64,000 bases of DNA from Gracilaria gracilis (Eukaryota; Rhodophyta; Florideophyceae; Gracilariales; Gracilariaceae). The translations under genes were made by a program, and so were the position numbers. Shown in pieces: positions 25,353-34,548 of the stretch (the stretch's first letter is position 1; each line of letters starts with the position of its first letter). The notes under the pieces were generated by a model. It was given only the letters and a program-made list of their open reading frames with translations, did not search any database and was not told where the DNA came from. The stretch spans positions 186,001 to 250,000 of the forward strand of contig JARGSG010000037.1 of the NCBI GenBank assembly GCA_030374805.1, in the 5' to 3' direction.

Positions 25353-25834
25353 CGCCGATCTCTCGCACACCCAACACGATGCTCAGGATGAACCACACAT
25401 TAGCACACCTCAGTTCATCAGCTACAGAATGCAGGGCTTTATCTCTCGCCGCCATCTTCCATCTCTTTCGCAGTGGTGATGATCACGAAACATTCTGTCC
25501 TTAATGGTTACCAGTCGTGAACCAGTTTCCCGTTCCGGTACGCATTATCAACAGGCAAGAGAACGAGAACGTTAGACCTCGTCACGTAATACTCAGCAAC
25601 GAAATAGACCAGCAACCCTCAATTCAATTCAAGTCGCAAATTTCTCAGCCGCCGGCGACCCTTGCTATTTCGTGTTCGCCTCAGCACCTACCACCTGGCA
25701 TTGATGCGTGAAGGTGAGCACTGCCGTGAAAGAGGCGTCGAGGAGAGCTGGTCACCACTAAATCATAGTACTGCGTGTTCTGTGAGTATTGCTTGATGAC
25801 GCGAGAACGTTGACAACAGCTGTCGGGGAAAGGG

Positions 25835-25842
25835 TATAAAAG
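25835..25842 (+). promoter_or_regulatory. TATA box of the CBM20 gene at 26127
   Basis: TATAAAAG lies 292 bp before the chosen start codon. No competing TATA-like site is evident between it and the C run. Confidence 0.5.
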
Positions 25843-26082
25843 CTGACCGAGCACGACGTTACGGTCTTGCGAAGTCGCCCGTCGCCTGTCGCTCATCGGC
25901 CATTGTCCATTACCTTCTATGCTGCACTTGGACTCTTCGTATAGCTTAGCTTCTTCGTACTGGCTTGACACCAATCTGCGTCTCCCGTCAAAATCTTTCA
26001 GTTCTCGTGGTTCGTGTTTGATCTTTTCTTGCTCGTGAATCGTTCTTGGTTTCTCTGGCGTTTGTACCGCTTTCGTTCTCAG

Positions 26083-26112
26083 CCCCCCCCCCCCCCCCCC
26101 CCCCCCCCCCCC
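26083..26112 (+). repeat. 30-nt C homopolymer in the presumed 5' leader
   Basis: An uninterrupted C run ends 14 nt before the chosen ATG. Reading through it would give a Pro run that is absent from the paralogue at 46.8 kb, so I place it outside the coding region. Confidence 0.8.
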
Positions 26113-26126
26113 ACCTTGCCGCAGAG

Positions 26127-27341
26127 ATGAAAAGCCTGCTCTGGGAAGGAGTCGTGAGGTTCATGGAATCAATTTGGGACCACGACAAGAGGGAATCGGG
26201 TCCCAACAACCGTCGCTCTCCATCTGCAGCCCCTTCGCGCTCTGCTTCCGCGTCCGTGCCTCTCTACGAGGCTATCTGCCCCGCATCACAGTCCATTCCG
26301 CATCCGCCGGCTGGGGAAATGAGTTTAGAAGTGTGTTCTCATCTCCAAACGGCTTTGGGTGTAAGTGGTCAGGTTTGCGACCCACAACCCGAAGCTGCGG
26401 GGACGGAGGTTTCAATGCGCATATCTCCGTTGCGGCCTCCGTCGCGGTCTGTCGCCTATCCTCCCCACCACCAACCCGTAGTTCGCAGAACGAGCTCTCG
26501 GGGAGGTGGGGCGCGAGAGCGGAGGGAGAGAGAGTTGGAGGGCACCATAGCCCAACTATTCCGCCGCTTCTGCTATGGCCAGGCCGTAGTGATAGGGGAG
26601 CTCCCGCCGCTGCTCCCAAGGGCGGAAATCTTTATGATTTCCCCGGAAGCGGACGTGCCTCCGTACGGCACGCATGTGAGGTGTGAAGCGTGTCCGGAAG
26701 AGTGGCCGTCATCGTTGGCGCTCATGGGTTTCGAGGAACCGGAGAGCACGGTATGGTTATTGCGCTTGCAGAACGTATCGGACGCCATCCTGATGGATCA
26801 CCTGAAGGCGGCGGCGGACATGAGCGCACCCTGCAGCGTGGTTTTGTTGGTGTCGTGGTCAACGCAGGCGGTGGACATCGCGGACAAAGCGGGTTTCTCG
26901 ATGGACGTGGTACAGTATGGGAGCCCGCTTTATCTGCTTCGGAGGAAGGAGCGGCGAGCGCAGTGGGGCGAAACAGACAGCCTGTACACCTCACCGATGT
27001 ACAGTCCCCCTCCAGAGCCGGTCGTTGACGGAAGGGAGATTCAGTTTGGACTTGAACTGGACGGGATGTGTGATGAACTGCGTCGTATGTTGGCGGCAGG
27101 CTGCGCAAAAGTGGTCGGTAATTGCACTGCGCTAGGGGAATGGGATGTGAAACGAGGAGTACGGATGGAGGTCTTCAACGGGCTGTTATTCTCGGAAGTA
27201 ATTGTTGAAGAAGAAAATGTTGAGTACAAGTATGTCGTGGAGCACGGTAGTGGTGCGTTGGTGTGGGAGGCGGGTGAGAACCGTCGTGTGCTCGTTGATG
27301 GGGAAGTTTGTACCCGTCAGGAAGATCGTTGGCGACGCTGA
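26127..27341 (+). CDS. CBM20 starch-binding protein with a novel N-terminal domain (copy 1)
   Basis: 404 residues from ATG 26127. An upstream in-frame ATG at 26046 would read through the C run. I prefer 26127 because MKSLLWEGVVRFME aligns with the start of the paralogue at 46789 (MFDSLFSFLADVLH). Residues 1-130 are Ser/Pro-rich and disordered-looking. Residues 135-290 form a domain shared with the paralogue (QLFRRFCYGQAVVIGELP, SAPCSVVLLVSWS, VVQYGSPLYLLRRKER) that I do not recognise. Residues about 305-403 are a CBM20 starch-binding module: VVGNCTALGEWDV with the binding-site Trp, VEYKYVV, and WEAGENRRV. It probably binds starch granules in the cytosol and may scaffold or regulate an enzyme, since no catalytic domain is visible. 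No signal or transit peptide is evident. Confidence 0.8.
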   Translation: MKSLLWEGVVRFMESIWDHDKRESGPNNRRSPSAAPSRSASASVPLYEAICPASQSIPHPPAGEMSLEVCSHLQTALGVSGQVCDPQPEAAGTEVSMRISPLRPPSRSVAYPPHHQPVVRRTSSRGGGARERRERELEGTIAQLFRRFCYGQAVVIGELPPLLPRAEIFMISPEADVPPYGTHVRCEACPEEWPSSLALMGFEEPESTVWLLRLQNVSDAILMDHLKAAADMSAPCSVVLLVSWSTQAVDIADKAGFSMDVVQYGSPLYLLRRKERRAQWGETDSLYTSPMYSPPPEPVVDGREIQFGLELDGMCDELRRMLAAGCAKVVGNCTALGEWDVKRGVRMEVFNGLLFSEVIVEEENVEYKYVVEHGSGALVWEAGENRRVLVDGEVCTRQEDRWRR

Positions 27342-28118
27342 TCATGACGTCATCAGTTTGCCTTGTCGTGGCCATCTTAATCACTCTCGCCTTCAGCGTC
27401 GTCATCGCTCACCCAGTGGAAGATTCCTGGATATACCGTTGTAGATATACCAATGCTAACTGAACTAATTATATGATACCTTCGTAGATAGATACAGTAG
27501 GAATACAGAGGCGGACGCCGTCTGGCAAGCTGTGTAAATTATCGTTTCTGAATCCAAACAAGACATCACGAGACCGTACCGTTGGTAGCTACCAACGGTA
27601 ACGCTACCCCAGAAGTACAAGACAAAGCCAACTTGTTTTAGACAGCTTCCGAGCCTCCCAACAGCGCGTCATTCTCCCTTGAATTTATTGGCTGTATGTT
27701 CGTCAATACTGTATCTGCCTCAGCAATACCCCTGAGCGGACTTTTCGCAAAAAGAACTATCCGCTCTTCAAACCGCATGGATTCGTTGCCTGAGAGAATA
27801 GTTGTCCAACAGCTGTTTATTGTACACATGTCGCTCGCTACCACTTCATACGAGATCAAAAGGTGGCAACAAAACACTCTGTTCCATACGGTATTTATAT
27901 CATTATCCATTCTTAACAAGAGAAACACCATCAACATCGAAAAACGCACGAACACAACAAAGTCAATACGATTACGCAAAGAAAAACATAGAAGAGATCA
28001 ACCCCTTCACACCGTCACCGAAAAGCAAACAAAACAAGCCAATCATCTAAACAAAATTCATACCACAATACCCATCACCTAAGAGAGATAAACAGAAACA
28101 GACCATCAAACAAGCACC
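27342..28118. other. Intergenic between convergent genes
   Basis: 3' regions of the CBM20 gene (+) and the AMP-ligase-like gene (-). It holds CGTAGATAGATACAG near 27486 and the palindrome at 27577-27600. The plus-strand frame at 27696-28082 has no motif and is probably chance. Confidence 0.5.
27577..27600. repeat. Perfect 24-bp palindrome containing ACCGTTGGTA
   Basis: Arms of 12 bp (TACCGTTGGTAG) with no spacer. The same arm sequence forms the inverted repeat at 34369-34399. Candidate protein-binding site, or hairpin in a 3' region. Confidence 0.75.
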
Positions 28119-30677
28119 TCACGCATTAACACGACGCTTCGCCTTCGCCTTGGGTTTCCATTGTGGGCCTTTAACGTGCTTAACCTCTGAATAACCCGGG
28201 AACTGCGACAAGTCCTGAAGAAGCGGAGATTCCGCCAACTCTCTCCTGGAAATGTCCGTCGGCATTTGGGTCATATAATAAAACTTCTTAGGGACCATAG
28301 GTGCCGGAAGCACCGACTGAGCATGAAGCTTGAGCCACGGTTCACTCACCCTAGCCCCTCGCTTTGGCACAATCGCACAGAAAACTTCAGCTCCGAATCG
28401 CTTATCCTTACGCCCAAACGCCTTTGCCACTTCGACGGCTGGGTGGTTCCTCATAGCCGCTTCAACATCATCAAGTGCCACACGCACGGTCTTCGTTAAC
28501 GCACCTTGATCACCTGTACTAGCTTTCACCTCAACGGGTTGGCTATGATTTGTTCCATATGTAGCATCTGCAACTTCTCTTGCGGCCTTGACAGCCTCCC
28601 TGGTGTTGTTAGCTGACGACTCAGCACTGGCCGCAGCTGCCATAACAGCCGCCTCCAATTCCTCCATACGCAAGTCGATCATCTGTCCACCATCATCTAT
28701 TCCGTTTGATGCAGCACGCTCCGCTTCAGCTTCAGCATCTGCTACACGTCTCTTCATTTCTTCCAACTCTGCAGCATTTCTCATTTCAACGTCCTTCTGC
28801 AATCGACGATGGTTTTCTTCGATGGCTTCCAATCTTGCAAGGATAGCGTTAGCAGTTTCATCATCTAATTCATCTGGATTCTCAACACCAGCACGCGCCA
28901 AAGCAGCTGACCTTTCTGCCTGCTCCATCTTCTCGGCAGCCTTTTGAGCGCGAGCAACTTCTTCAGCCGCTGCAAGTTGCATTGTTCGTTCTTCCTCCTC
29001 ACGAATACGACGCTCATCCTCTTCCTTTTGAAGACGTTCCCCTTCAGCTTTCTTTTCCTTCTCCACAGCAATGGCAAGCACTCTCAAACGTTCCTTCTCT
29101 TCTTCCTCCTCCTCCTCCTCCTTCTTCTTCTTCTCCTCTTCCGCTACTCTTGCCTCTTCAGCAAGTCGTTCCTCCTCTAGGCGTTTCTCCTCTGCGATTC
29201 GTTTTTCCTCCTCTTCCTTCTTGGCCGCTTCCTCCGCAGCAACTCGCTCAGCCTCCGCCTTGACAAGCGCAGCGGCCTCCAATTCCTTGGCCTCCTTCTC
29301 CTGTTGCAAGGCAATCTCCTCTTTTCTCAACGCGCGCGATTCTCCAAATACGGTGAGCACGTTATCTTCATCAAGTGCACCGCGATCCCCCGTGGCAAAC
29401 CACGTGACAGGTGGATCATCGGGGTTGGACGCGGGCGTTTCGAAGATGGCGCCCTTTGTAGCAATCTCAGAATCAAAGTAAGAAGAACAGACATGATTAC
29501 CGGTTACAGCAATCTCTCCAGGGACACCAGGCGCACAAAGCTGACGCGTTTCGTTGTCAAAGACGGCAATTTCGACACCATCAACGGCCTTTCCAACGGT
29601 ACCAGCATAGACAGCATTGTGTCGATTAGTGGTCGCGAAGCCACATACCTCAGCAGTTCCATACGACTCATAAACCTTTGTCTTGAGACTCTTTTCCACC
29701 TTCTCCAACAATTCGGCGGCAATGCAAGTGGTACCGCTCGAGCGAACAAAGGTGAGCAGCTGCTTGTCAGAGCCGGCTGAAGACTTCTCGTTCTCCTCGT
29801 ACAAGTCAAGAATCTGATCGGCAGACGCGGACACCCAGGTAATGTTGTGCTTCTTTGCAAAATCCCAGAATTTGTCGGCATCAAAGCCGCCGAAACCAGG
29901 AAGCACAATGTGTCCACCCGAGTAAAAAGCGGCGATGAGAATGAGAATACCATGAATGTCGTATAAAGGCGGCGCTAGCATGGTAGACATATTGACAGCG
30001 AGATCATACGTGGTGACAAACGACTTGGCAGCTTCACACAAAGCCTTGTGCGAAAGCGGGACAACGGCTACTTCAGAATGCACGTGAACGGCAACCTCAT
30101 CCGGATCAAGTTTAAAGTCACCGGCACCGCCCGCCCAAGCGGCGCCGGTTCCCATCAATCTTCCATGCGTCTCCAACACCACGCCCTCGTTAATGGTTCG
30201 ATGAATGTGCCACTCCTTGACGCCAAGCTTTTCACACACAGCGTTGCACTTGACGAAAAGCGGATCATCGTCATCTGTAAGCGGACTAACGAGCACCTTG
30301 GCGCCGGAGGCCTTGATGGCGGCTTCAAACTGGTCGGGGTCCAGCGCGGGGTCGATGGGGGCGGCGATAGCGGCGATCCACCACAGGGCGAAGAAGTAGA
30401 TGATGGACTCACACGAGGTGGGAAGCGCAAAGGCGCATATTGTGCCCGGTCTCACACCGGCTTCTCTCATTCTGCCGGCGACATTCTCGACCATTTTGTA
30501 CACTTCGATGTGAGAGAAGACGGCCTTGCGGCCGCGGCGGGTGTTGGGATACGCGGTGACGGCGAGCTTGGTTGCATATCGCGATTTGGGCAGCTCTGTC
30601 AACGTGGTGAGCTTAAGAAGTTCCTCCTTCTCAGCGGAGGGCAGAGCGCGGAGAAAGGAAGCCGAGGCCGGCTGCAT
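28119..30677 (-). CDS. ANL-family (AMP-ligase-like) protein with hinge coiled-coil insert; likely pseudoenzyme
   Basis: 852 residues from ATG 30677. A longer frame starts at 31073, but its extra N-terminus is Pro/Arg low complexity translated from a pyrimidine tract. Residues 1-448 resemble the large domain of AAE3/Pcs60-type acyl-CoA synthetases: APPLYDIHGILILIAAFYSG, VYESYGTAEVCGF (A5, 335-347), TWFATGDRGALDEDN (A7). At 450-705 lies a Glu/Lys/Ala-rich coiled coil. The small C-terminal domain resumes at about 733 (VEAAMRNHPAVEVAKAFG). Two catalytic elements are missing. The Gly/Thr-rich P-loop is replaced by VHVHSEVAVVPLSHKAL (197-213), and the A10 lysine region reads MPTDISRRELAES (805-817). 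Adenylation therefore looks impossible, while oligomerisation through the coil is likely. The C-terminus is Lys-rich (KPKAKAKRRVNA) without a peroxisomal SKL signal. Divergent with the aminotransferase gene. Confidence 0.8.
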   Translation of the reverse strand: MQPASASFLRALPSAEKEELLKLTTLTELPKSRYATKLAVTAYPNTRRGRKAVFSHIEVYKMVENVAGRMREAGVRPGTICAFALPTSCESIIYFFALWWIAAIAAPIDPALDPDQFEAAIKASGAKVLVSPLTDDDDPLFVKCNAVCEKLGVKEWHIHRTINEGVVLETHGRLMGTGAAWAGGAGDFKLDPDEVAVHVHSEVAVVPLSHKALCEAAKSFVTTYDLAVNMSTMLAPPLYDIHGILILIAAFYSGGHIVLPGFGGFDADKFWDFAKKHNITWVSASADQILDLYEENEKSSAGSDKQLLTFVRSSGTTCIAAELLEKVEKSLKTKVYESYGTAEVCGFATTNRHNAVYAGTVGKAVDGVEIAVFDNETRQLCAPGVPGEIAVTGNHVCSSYFDSEIATKGAIFETPASNPDDPPVTWFATGDRGALDEDNVLTVFGESRALRKEEIALQQEKEAKELEAAALVKAEAERVAAEEAAKKEEEEKRIAEEKRLEEERLAEEARVAEEEKKKKEEEEEEEEKERLRVLAIAVEKEKKAEGERLQKEEDERRIREEEERTMQLAAAEEVARAQKAAEKMEQAERSAALARAGVENPDELDDETANAILARLEAIEENHRRLQKDVEMRNAAELEEMKRRVADAEAEAERAASNGIDDGGQMIDLRMEELEAAVMAAAASAESSANNTREAVKAAREVADATYGTNHSQPVEVKASTGDQGALTKTVRVALDDVEAAMRNHPAVEVAKAFGRKDKRFGAEVFCAIVPKRGARVSEPWLKLHAQSVLPAPMVPKKFYYMTQMPTDISRRELAESPLLQDLSQFPGYSEVKHVKGPQWKPKAKAKRRVNA

Positions 30678-31368
30678 GCTGGGCAAGGAGGCGGGGAGGG
30701 GGGAAGGGGGAAGGGGGGGAAAGGGAAAGGGAAAGGGAGGGCGGGGCGCGGGGAGGGGAGGGGGGGCACAACAAGGGCGGTGGGTGTATCGACGACGCGT
30801 TAAGCGGATTATCTGGGCGGCAGCGGAACAGCGAAAGGGTGGAGGTGGCGCCGGTGCAGAGCAGAGCAGCGCGGCAGCAGTCGCGTAACGTTCGTGTGTG
30901 TGATAAGCGCGTCGCGTGCACGCTGCTGGCTGGCGGGCGCACGGCGCGCCCGTGCATGGCACCGCAAGCGCGCGGGGTGACGTCGCGCCGCGCCCGTTTG
31001 GGGGCACGGCGCCGCTTTCGGCCGTCAGCCGTGCCACGTCGGCCACGCGCGCCAGCTGGCGTGGCACGCACAACTGTCAGCATGTGGCGCGCCACTTCCA
31101 CTCCCAATCTCGCGACGCTGTATCTCAACTGACGGCTGCGTCGCGCTGATTGGCGCTTCGTATCTGCGCATCGCGCGCCGCCCCCTCCGCCCTTCCCCCC
31201 CCCCCCCGCCCCCGCCTCTGCTTACCGGCACTGTAGATTAGTCATTGCATTCCGCCGCATAAATTTGTCCGCACGCAGGCGGCGCGCGCACTTCTTCCAC
31301 AAAAAGTCCGTAGATATCTACAACGGTAGATACATCGGCAGATACATCGTCGCGCGCGGCGCTTCATC
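30678..31368. promoter_or_regulatory. Divergent promoter region, AMP-ligase-like (-) and aminotransferase (+)
   Basis: 691 bp, very GC- and CpG-rich, between two start codons facing apart. A C/T tract on the minus coding strand (about 30680-30775) abuts the AMP-ligase ATG. A C-rich tract on the plus strand (about 31183-31216) and an ATTGG/CCAAT site (31149-31153) precede the aminotransferase. Three GTAGATATC or AGATACATC-type repeats lie at 31310-31350, just before its ATG. Confidence 0.5.
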
Positions 31369-32658
31369 ATGGCGCGCCTCTTGTCGTTGAGACGTCTCAC
31401 CACGTTGGCCTCGCACGCCGTCAAGCCCGCGCCGCCTTCGCGCTTCGCCGCCACCCCAAAGGGCCCGGAGGACGCCATTCTCGGCGTCACGTTGGCATAC
31501 AACGCCGATCCCAACCCCAAAAAGATTAACCTCGGCGTTGGTGCATACCGCGATGATGCCGGCCTCCCCGTGGTGTTGGACGCCGTGCGTCACGCCGAGC
31601 AGCGTGTGTTGGATCGCTCGCTTGACATGGAGTATCTCCCCGTCGCCGGCAGCCACACCTTCCTGCAGCGCGCCATCTGGCTTGCCTATGGCGACAACGT
31701 CGTGCACAGGATGAGTGGACGCTTTGCTGGCTTGCAGACGCTGTCTGGAACCGGTGCTTGTCGAATGGCTGGTGAGCTCATCTCCAGGTATTTGGACTTT
31801 GAGCAGCGGAGTGAGAAGCCCTTAGTATTGCTTCCAAACCCGTCGTGGGCCAATCATCGTGCCATATTTGCCGACGCCGGATGTCATGTCGCTTCGTATT
31901 CCTATTATGACCCGAGCACCAAGAGTCTGGACATTGATGCCTGCCTGCACAGCTTGGAGAATGCCCCCGATGGTAGTGTGGTTCTGCTTCATGCCTGTGC
32001 ACACAATCCTACAGGCGTTGATCCCAGCATGGAACAGTGGGCTGCCATAAGCAATGTCATCATGCACAAGTCTCACCTTCCGCTGTTTGACATGGCCTAT
32101 CAGGGATTCACTAGTGGTGATATGGATGTTGATGCCGCCAGTGTCCGTCTGTTTGCAGAGGAGGGTCATAAGATTGTGCTCGCCCAGTCCTTTTCCAAGA
32201 ACTTTGGCCTCTATGGACAAAGGGTTGGTTGCTTGTCTGTCATGACTGATAGTGAGCAAGAAACGCAAGCCATTAACTCACAGCTCAAGATTATTGCCAG
32301 ACCCATGTACTCAAACCCGCCCATCGCCGGCGTAAGACTTGTTGAAGAGATCCTCAACTGCGAAGACTTGCAGGCCATGTGGCGAAACGAGATGAAGGGC
32401 ATGGCCGAACGCATTATTTCTATGAGAAGTAGACTGAGGCAGCATTTGATCGAAATGGGAAACGAGCATAACTGGGATCACATTGTGAATCAACATGGAA
32501 TGTTCTGCTTTTCCGGCCTATCCAAGGAGCAGGTTGATAGGTTGAGAGATGAGTTCTCCGTGTACCTTACCGCCAATGGTCGAATTTCCATGGCTGGTGT
32601 CACTTCCGATAATGTTGATTACTTGGCTGATGCAATTCATCTCGTAACCAGTTCTTAG
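31369..32658 (+). CDS. Aspartate aminotransferase, mitochondrial-type
   Basis: 429 residues, class I PLP-dependent aminotransferase, full length for the family. It interconverts aspartate + 2-oxoglutarate and oxaloacetate + glutamate. Signatures: INLGVGAYRDDAGLPV near the start, LQTLSGTGACR (PLP-phosphate and substrate loop), LLHACAHNPTGVDP (Asn213 region), LFDMAYQGF (Asp241 and Tyr244) and the PLP-binding Lys277 in AQSFSKNFGLYGQRVG. The first about 28 residues (MARLLSLRRLTTLASHAVKP) are rich in Arg, Ser, Leu and Ala with no acidic residue, as in a mitochondrial presequence. The ATG lies in ATCATGGC and is the only start that keeps the presequence. The base composition is GC-rich at the start and falls toward the 3' end. 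Confidence 0.95.
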   Translation: MARLLSLRRLTTLASHAVKPAPPSRFAATPKGPEDAILGVTLAYNADPNPKKINLGVGAYRDDAGLPVVLDAVRHAEQRVLDRSLDMEYLPVAGSHTFLQRAIWLAYGDNVVHRMSGRFAGLQTLSGTGACRMAGELISRYLDFEQRSEKPLVLLPNPSWANHRAIFADAGCHVASYSYYDPSTKSLDIDACLHSLENAPDGSVVLLHACAHNPTGVDPSMEQWAAISNVIMHKSHLPLFDMAYQGFTSGDMDVDAASVRLFAEEGHKIVLAQSFSKNFGLYGQRVGCLSVMTDSEQETQAINSQLKIIARPMYSNPPIAGVRLVEEILNCEDLQAMWRNEMKGMAERIISMRSRLRQHLIEMGNEHNWDHIVNQHGMFCFSGLSKEQVDRLRDEFSVYLTANGRISMAGVTSDNVDYLADAIHLVTSS

Positions 32659-33174
32659 ATGCCCCCACCCTTGCTTTGTCATGGCCAATTCACATTGGTA
32701 ACCGGGCCTTTCACAGGCCTCACTCAATACCCCTGCAGTAAACCTACCGTGTAGTTAACCTAGAGATTGTCCTTCACTCGTCTTTGTAAGCATATAGGGG
32801 AGAAGGGCCGTTCCCTCATACTCGATTTCATACCTCATCAAGTTGGCAAACATGAAACGATATCATCGGCTGCATCTCGTGGTCATAGTCAAAGCAATCT
32901 TGATGTCGTTAGACATTTGTGTGTATGTGTGTGTGGGACCCACTGTGGGTGTGTGGGTGAGTAGAGTCAGTTTGAATGTCCCCATCGTGGCGGCATAACC
33001 AGTCCACAATAGTTTTACTAGACAAATATATATTATTACTACAGCAACACATTCGTAACTGAACAACAAGATAAACAGCTTTTAAACCGGCGGAACGGCA
33101 GTGCAATGAAGCGATTTACGTCAAATTAAACGCGAGCCATGCATGAAGTGACGGCAAGGATCAAAACTGTGGGC
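32659..33174. other. Intergenic between convergent genes
   Basis: Joins the 3' ends of the aminotransferase (+) and EB1 (-). It contains a GT-rich tract at about 32920-32962 with a small hairpin (ACCCACTGTGGGT). No gene is seen. Confidence 0.55.
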
Positions 33175-34059
33175 TCAGAGATGTTCGTCTTCAACAGAGT
33201 CATCGAAACGATCCTCCAAAGAAAGCTGCGCCGTTCCATTGACGATTGAATCATCATGGTGATCATCCCGCAATTCATCGTCAGCGACGGCGGCGCCTGC
33301 ATCATCGGCATACAAAACAGCTTTGATCTCATCGAAGACGGCGAGGAAGTCAAGCTTATCGTGCTCGCCCTTGTTGGCTTTCTCATCGACGCTCTGGATG
33401 ATGATTTCAACGTCGCGCAATTTGTTGAAGTAAAACTCACGATCAGTCTCACAGTTTTCTACCTCGGCCTTGAGCTTGTCGTTCTCCTCCTTGACGGCAT
33501 CGAATTCGGAACGCTTGACCATAGAAGCGGCCATTGTTCTGGAGCCGTTGATTGCTCTGGCGGAGCCAATCTCATGCGCACGAGGGCGGTTGGAAGCCAA
33601 GGCCGGGCGGGCGGAACGGGTGGAAGTAGCAGCGGCGCCGCGGCTCATGACCTCCTCCCGGCGCAAGCGCCCATCGTAATTGAGCGCCTCCTCAGAGGCA
33701 TGGGCGTCGTAAAAGGCCTTGATCCACTGCATGAACTCGAGGTTATCCTGGTACTTTGCCTTGATGAGCTTTTCCACATCGATGCGTTTGCGCAGCTTTG
33801 CGCGATTGAAGGCGGCTTGCAGTATCTTGTAGTTGTGGATGAACTCGTGCGAGTGCTTGGCATTGAACTTGACCTTTTCCAGGCGCAGCAAGCCGGGGTA
33901 CAGCGCATCGAACACATGGCACGCGAACACGCCGGACGCGGTGTGCTCAATCTTGCTGTAGTTCAAGCCGGTGAGTTCGTTAATCCAGCGCAGCAACTGG
34001 TGCCTGCCGACGAAGTACGCGCCGGCCATCATGCCGATAGAATCTGCGGCAACCTCCAT
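33175..34059 (-). CDS. EB1: EB1-family microtubule plus-end-binding protein
   Basis: 294 residues from ATG 34059. A longer frame to 34401 adds only low-complexity sequence, and the chosen start puts the CH domain where EB1 proteins have it. Residues about 12-130 are the calponin-homology domain: RHQLLRWINELTGLNYSKIE, GLLRLEKVKFNAKHSHEFIHN (kept to fragments), DNLEFMQWIKAFYD. A Ser/Arg/Ala-rich linker follows (140-180). Residues 183-250 are the dimerising coiled coil and EBH module with REFYFNKLRDVEIIIQ, the docking site for SxIP proteins. The tail is acidic but ends DEHL, not the EEY/F that CAP-Gly proteins bind in animals. It would track growing microtubule ends. Convergent with the aminotransferase. 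Confidence 0.95.
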   Translation of the reverse strand: MEVAADSIGMMAGAYFVGRHQLLRWINELTGLNYSKIEHTASGVFACHVFDALYPGLLRLEKVKFNAKHSHEFIHNYKILQAAFNRAKLRKRIDVEKLIKAKYQDNLEFMQWIKAFYDAHASEEALNYDGRLRREEVMSRGAAATSTRSARPALASNRPRAHEIGSARAINGSRTMAASMVKRSEFDAVKEENDKLKAEVENCETDREFYFNKLRDVEIIIQSVDEKANKGEHDKLDFLAVFDEIKAVLYADDAGAAVADDELRDDHHDDSIVNGTAQLSLEDRFDDSVEDEHL

Positions 34060-34548
34060 GACGAGCGCCGCTTGACAAAGACGGTAGGTAACGCGCACAA
34101 GCAAGCTGACACACACGCGGAGCAAAGAGGTGCTGAAGGCGGCGCGAGCGAACCGACGACGAAGCGCGCGCTGGTAGGGCGAAAAAAGGGGCACACAGGG
34201 GTAGGCGAACGTGGAAGGGCGGATGCGGGGGCGAGAGAAGACGGAGGAGGGTTGGGCACCACAAAGGCCATCCACCCACCAGGAGTAGATAGATATCTGC
34301 ACAATGGCATGCGCTACAGGCGCGCTAGCGGCGTTCGCGTTCGAACTTTTGAACGGCGGCGCGCACGTGTACCAACGGTAGGAACGATACCGTTGGTACA
34401 TATCCTATCCTAGCCAGATAAAGATACCCCCCGGGAAAGGTTATGCACATACACGCCACGCGGCGGCGGCGCGCCGGCAAGTTCAAATTCAAACCGTTTT
34501 ACACCGAAAACCATTTTACACCGAAAAAATGAAAACAAAAAAAAAAGT
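34060..34548. promoter_or_regulatory. EB1 promoter and kinase 3' region
   Basis: On the minus strand, a pyrimidine-rich leader (about 34180-34260) precedes EB1, and GCAGATATCTATCTAC lies at about 34284-34299. Further upstream is the inverted repeat at 34369-34399. The kinase stop codon is at 34549. Confidence 0.45.
34369..34399. repeat. Inverted repeat GTACCAACGGTA / TACCGTTGGTAC
   Basis: Perfect 12-bp arms separated by 7 bp (GGAACGA). The arm matches the palindrome at 27577-27600. Placed about 310 bp upstream of the EB1 ATG, it is a candidate operator-like site. Confidence 0.7.

Larger units (their letters stand above)
25117..26126. other. Intergenic: end of the MULE to the CBM20 gene, with promoter
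   Basis: No gene seen. It holds an 8-bp tandem repeat (25143-25178), a large hairpin (25288-25352), a TATA box (25835) and a 30-nt C run (26083-26112). Confidence 0.5.

Noticed and set aside
26046-26126. Earlier start for CBM20 copy 1
   Set aside because: It would translate the C30 tract as poly-Pro, absent in the paralogue, whose start aligns with ATG 26127.
33256-34413. 385-codon plus-strand frame
   Set aside because: Antisense shadow of EB1.
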